From: Selenomonadaceae bacterium | Lineage (GTDB): Bacteria > Bacillota > Negativicutes > Selenomonadales > Selenomonadaceae | DNA: 5,924 nucleotides | Assembly (NCBI GenBank): GCA_017484235.1 | Contig: JAFUTM010000161.1 | Location: 1 to 5,924 of the forward strand | Direction: 5' to 3' | The notes under the pieces: model-generated | What the model was told of the DNA's origin: nothing | The model's database searches: none | Seen by the model: only the letters and a program-made list of their open reading frames with translations | Shown here: positions 5,127 to 5,924 of the stretch, piece by piece | How positions within the stretch are numbered: the stretch's first letter is position 1 | How the letters are laid out: the number at the start of each line of letters is the position of its first letter | Made by a program: the position numbers and the translations under genes

Positions 5127-5915
5127 TTATTTAACCGGTTTTTGATAGAAGAATGGCTGATAACTCGTATAACCGAGTTTGCGGAAATTCAAAATTGCCT
5201 CTGTAGCACCAACAAACAACAGTCCACCTGGTTTTAAGGACTCAAAGAAGTGCAGATAAAGCTGATCTTTGGCTTCTTCCGTGAAATAAATAACAACGTT
5301 GCGGCAAAGAATCAAGTCGAAGCCTTTTTCAAATTTATCTTTTAACAGGTTGTGGCGTTTAAATTCAACGGCAGATTTAATTTCCGGTTTAACAGCAAAC
5401 TTTCCATCCGGTGTCTTTGTAAAATATTTAGTCCTGCGATCAGGTCTCATTGATTTGATTTCATTGTCAGTATAGACGCCTTTTTTGGCTTTGGCAAGAA
5501 TATCAATATCCAGATCTGTTGCTAAAATTCTATGACGAACATTTGGCGTGAGTTCTTTCATAATTATAGACAGCGAATACGGCTCCGCACCGATTGAACA
5601 GCCAGCACTCCAAATACTGAGTTTCGGCGAGCTTTTCATAAGGTAAGGTATAATTTCTTTTTCGATTTTATCAAATTTGTCTGGATTGCGGAAAAACTCG
5701 GACACGTTGATTGTCAGATATTCGATAAACTCAGCAAAATCATCTTTGTTTTTAGAGACTTTATCAAAATATGCTACAAAAGAATCCATTTCCGCGCGTA
5801 CCACCAAATTACCAATACGGCGTTTCATTTGCGGCTCTTTATAAAGCTGTAAATCTATTCCTGTCTTTTGATCCAGTTTCTTTTTAAATAATTCCCAATC
5901 CTTGTCGTCCATCAT
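5127..5915 (-). CDS. cheR: Chemotaxis protein methyltransferase CheR
   Basis: CheR transfers methyl groups from SAM to glutamate side chains of methyl-accepting chemotaxis receptors, and so sets adaptation together with CheB. The 262-aa length is normal. The N-terminal helical domain (about 1-75) carries KTGIDLQLYKEPQMKRR (17-33), much like Bacillus CheR, and the TINVSEFFRNP signature (68-78). The catalytic Rossmann domain follows: SAM-binding SAGCSIGAEPYS (103-114; many members read STGEEPYS), LATDLD (131-136), a beta-subdomain region around 165-190, and LILCRNVVIYFT (201-212). It ends with the strand FFYQKPVK. The ATG at 5915 is followed by a second one at 5912, and the frame is open for the 9 bases left upstream. 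The ribosome site is therefore outside the window and the start is likely but not certain; homologues begin at about this point. The next gene on this strand is the PaaK-like gene 16 bp on, which suggests an operon. No other che gene is visible. Confidence 0.95.
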   Translation of the reverse strand: MMDDKDWELFKKKLDQKTGIDLQLYKEPQMKRRIGNLVVRAEMDSFVAYFDKVSKNKDDFAEFIEYLTINVSEFFRNPDKFDKIEKEIIPYLMKSSPKLSIWSAGCSIGAEPYSLSIIMKELTPNVRHRILATDLDIDILAKAKKGVYTDNEIKSMRPDRRTKYFTKTPDGKFAVKPEIKSAVEFKRHNLLKDKFEKGFDLILCRNVVIYFTEEAKDQLYLHFFESLKPGGLLFVGATEAILNFRKLGYTSYQPFFYQKPVK

Positions 5916-5924
5916 AACAATAAA

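Noticed and set aside
5577..5608. CheR SAM-binding loop reading SAGCSIGAEPYS in place of STGEEPYS, as a sign of inactivity
   Set aside because: The glycine-rich loop and the second Glu are kept, and as far as I know this variant is common in Bacillota CheR proteins, so the enzyme is probably active.

Overview
The window is 5.9 kb of AT-rich bacterial chromosome with tightly packed genes. Strong GGAGG-type Shine-Dalgarno sites, a bacterial-type LeuRS tail, a RadA/Sms protein and a CheR of the Bacillus/Clostridium style suggest a motile or chemotaxis-capable member of the Bacillota (Firmicutes). A Negativicutes-like lineage is possible, but that is an impression and not proven here.

Layout: (1) 1-536, plus strand, is the 3' end of leuS, whose start lies outside the window. 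It converges on (2) 565-2749, minus strand, a two-gene unit of radA followed 22 bp later by a class I SAM-dependent methyltransferase that resembles the RsmJ/DUF548 family. A good sigma-70-type promoter lies directly against the radA start codon and predicts a leaderless or nearly leaderless mRNA, which fits the missing Shine-Dalgarno site. (3) 2750-2955 has no gene but holds a compact GC-richer composite palindromic element (about 2801-2902). It contains several hairpins, two of them mutually exclusive, a duplicated 10-mer, and a T-run on the minus strand that could terminate transcription just upstream of the radA promoter. (4) 2956-4005, minus strand, is an unrecognised 349-aa protein with a long disordered Asn/Lys/Asp-rich region and three C-terminal membrane helices. 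(5) 4133-5915, minus strand, is a cheR gene followed 16 bp later (using the start preferred here) by a PaaK-like (phenylacetate-CoA ligase family) protein. The latter stops at the N-domain/C-domain boundary and has lost the key adenylation residues, so it looks like a pseudoenzyme co-expressed with a chemotaxis methyltransferase.

leuS, radA and the methyltransferase are housekeeping functions (translation, recombinational repair, probable RNA or protein modification). The most unusual parts are the cheR/PaaK-like pair, the uncharacterised membrane protein downstream of it, and the composite palindromic element separating that block from radA. No tRNA, rRNA, CRISPR array or transposase is visible.
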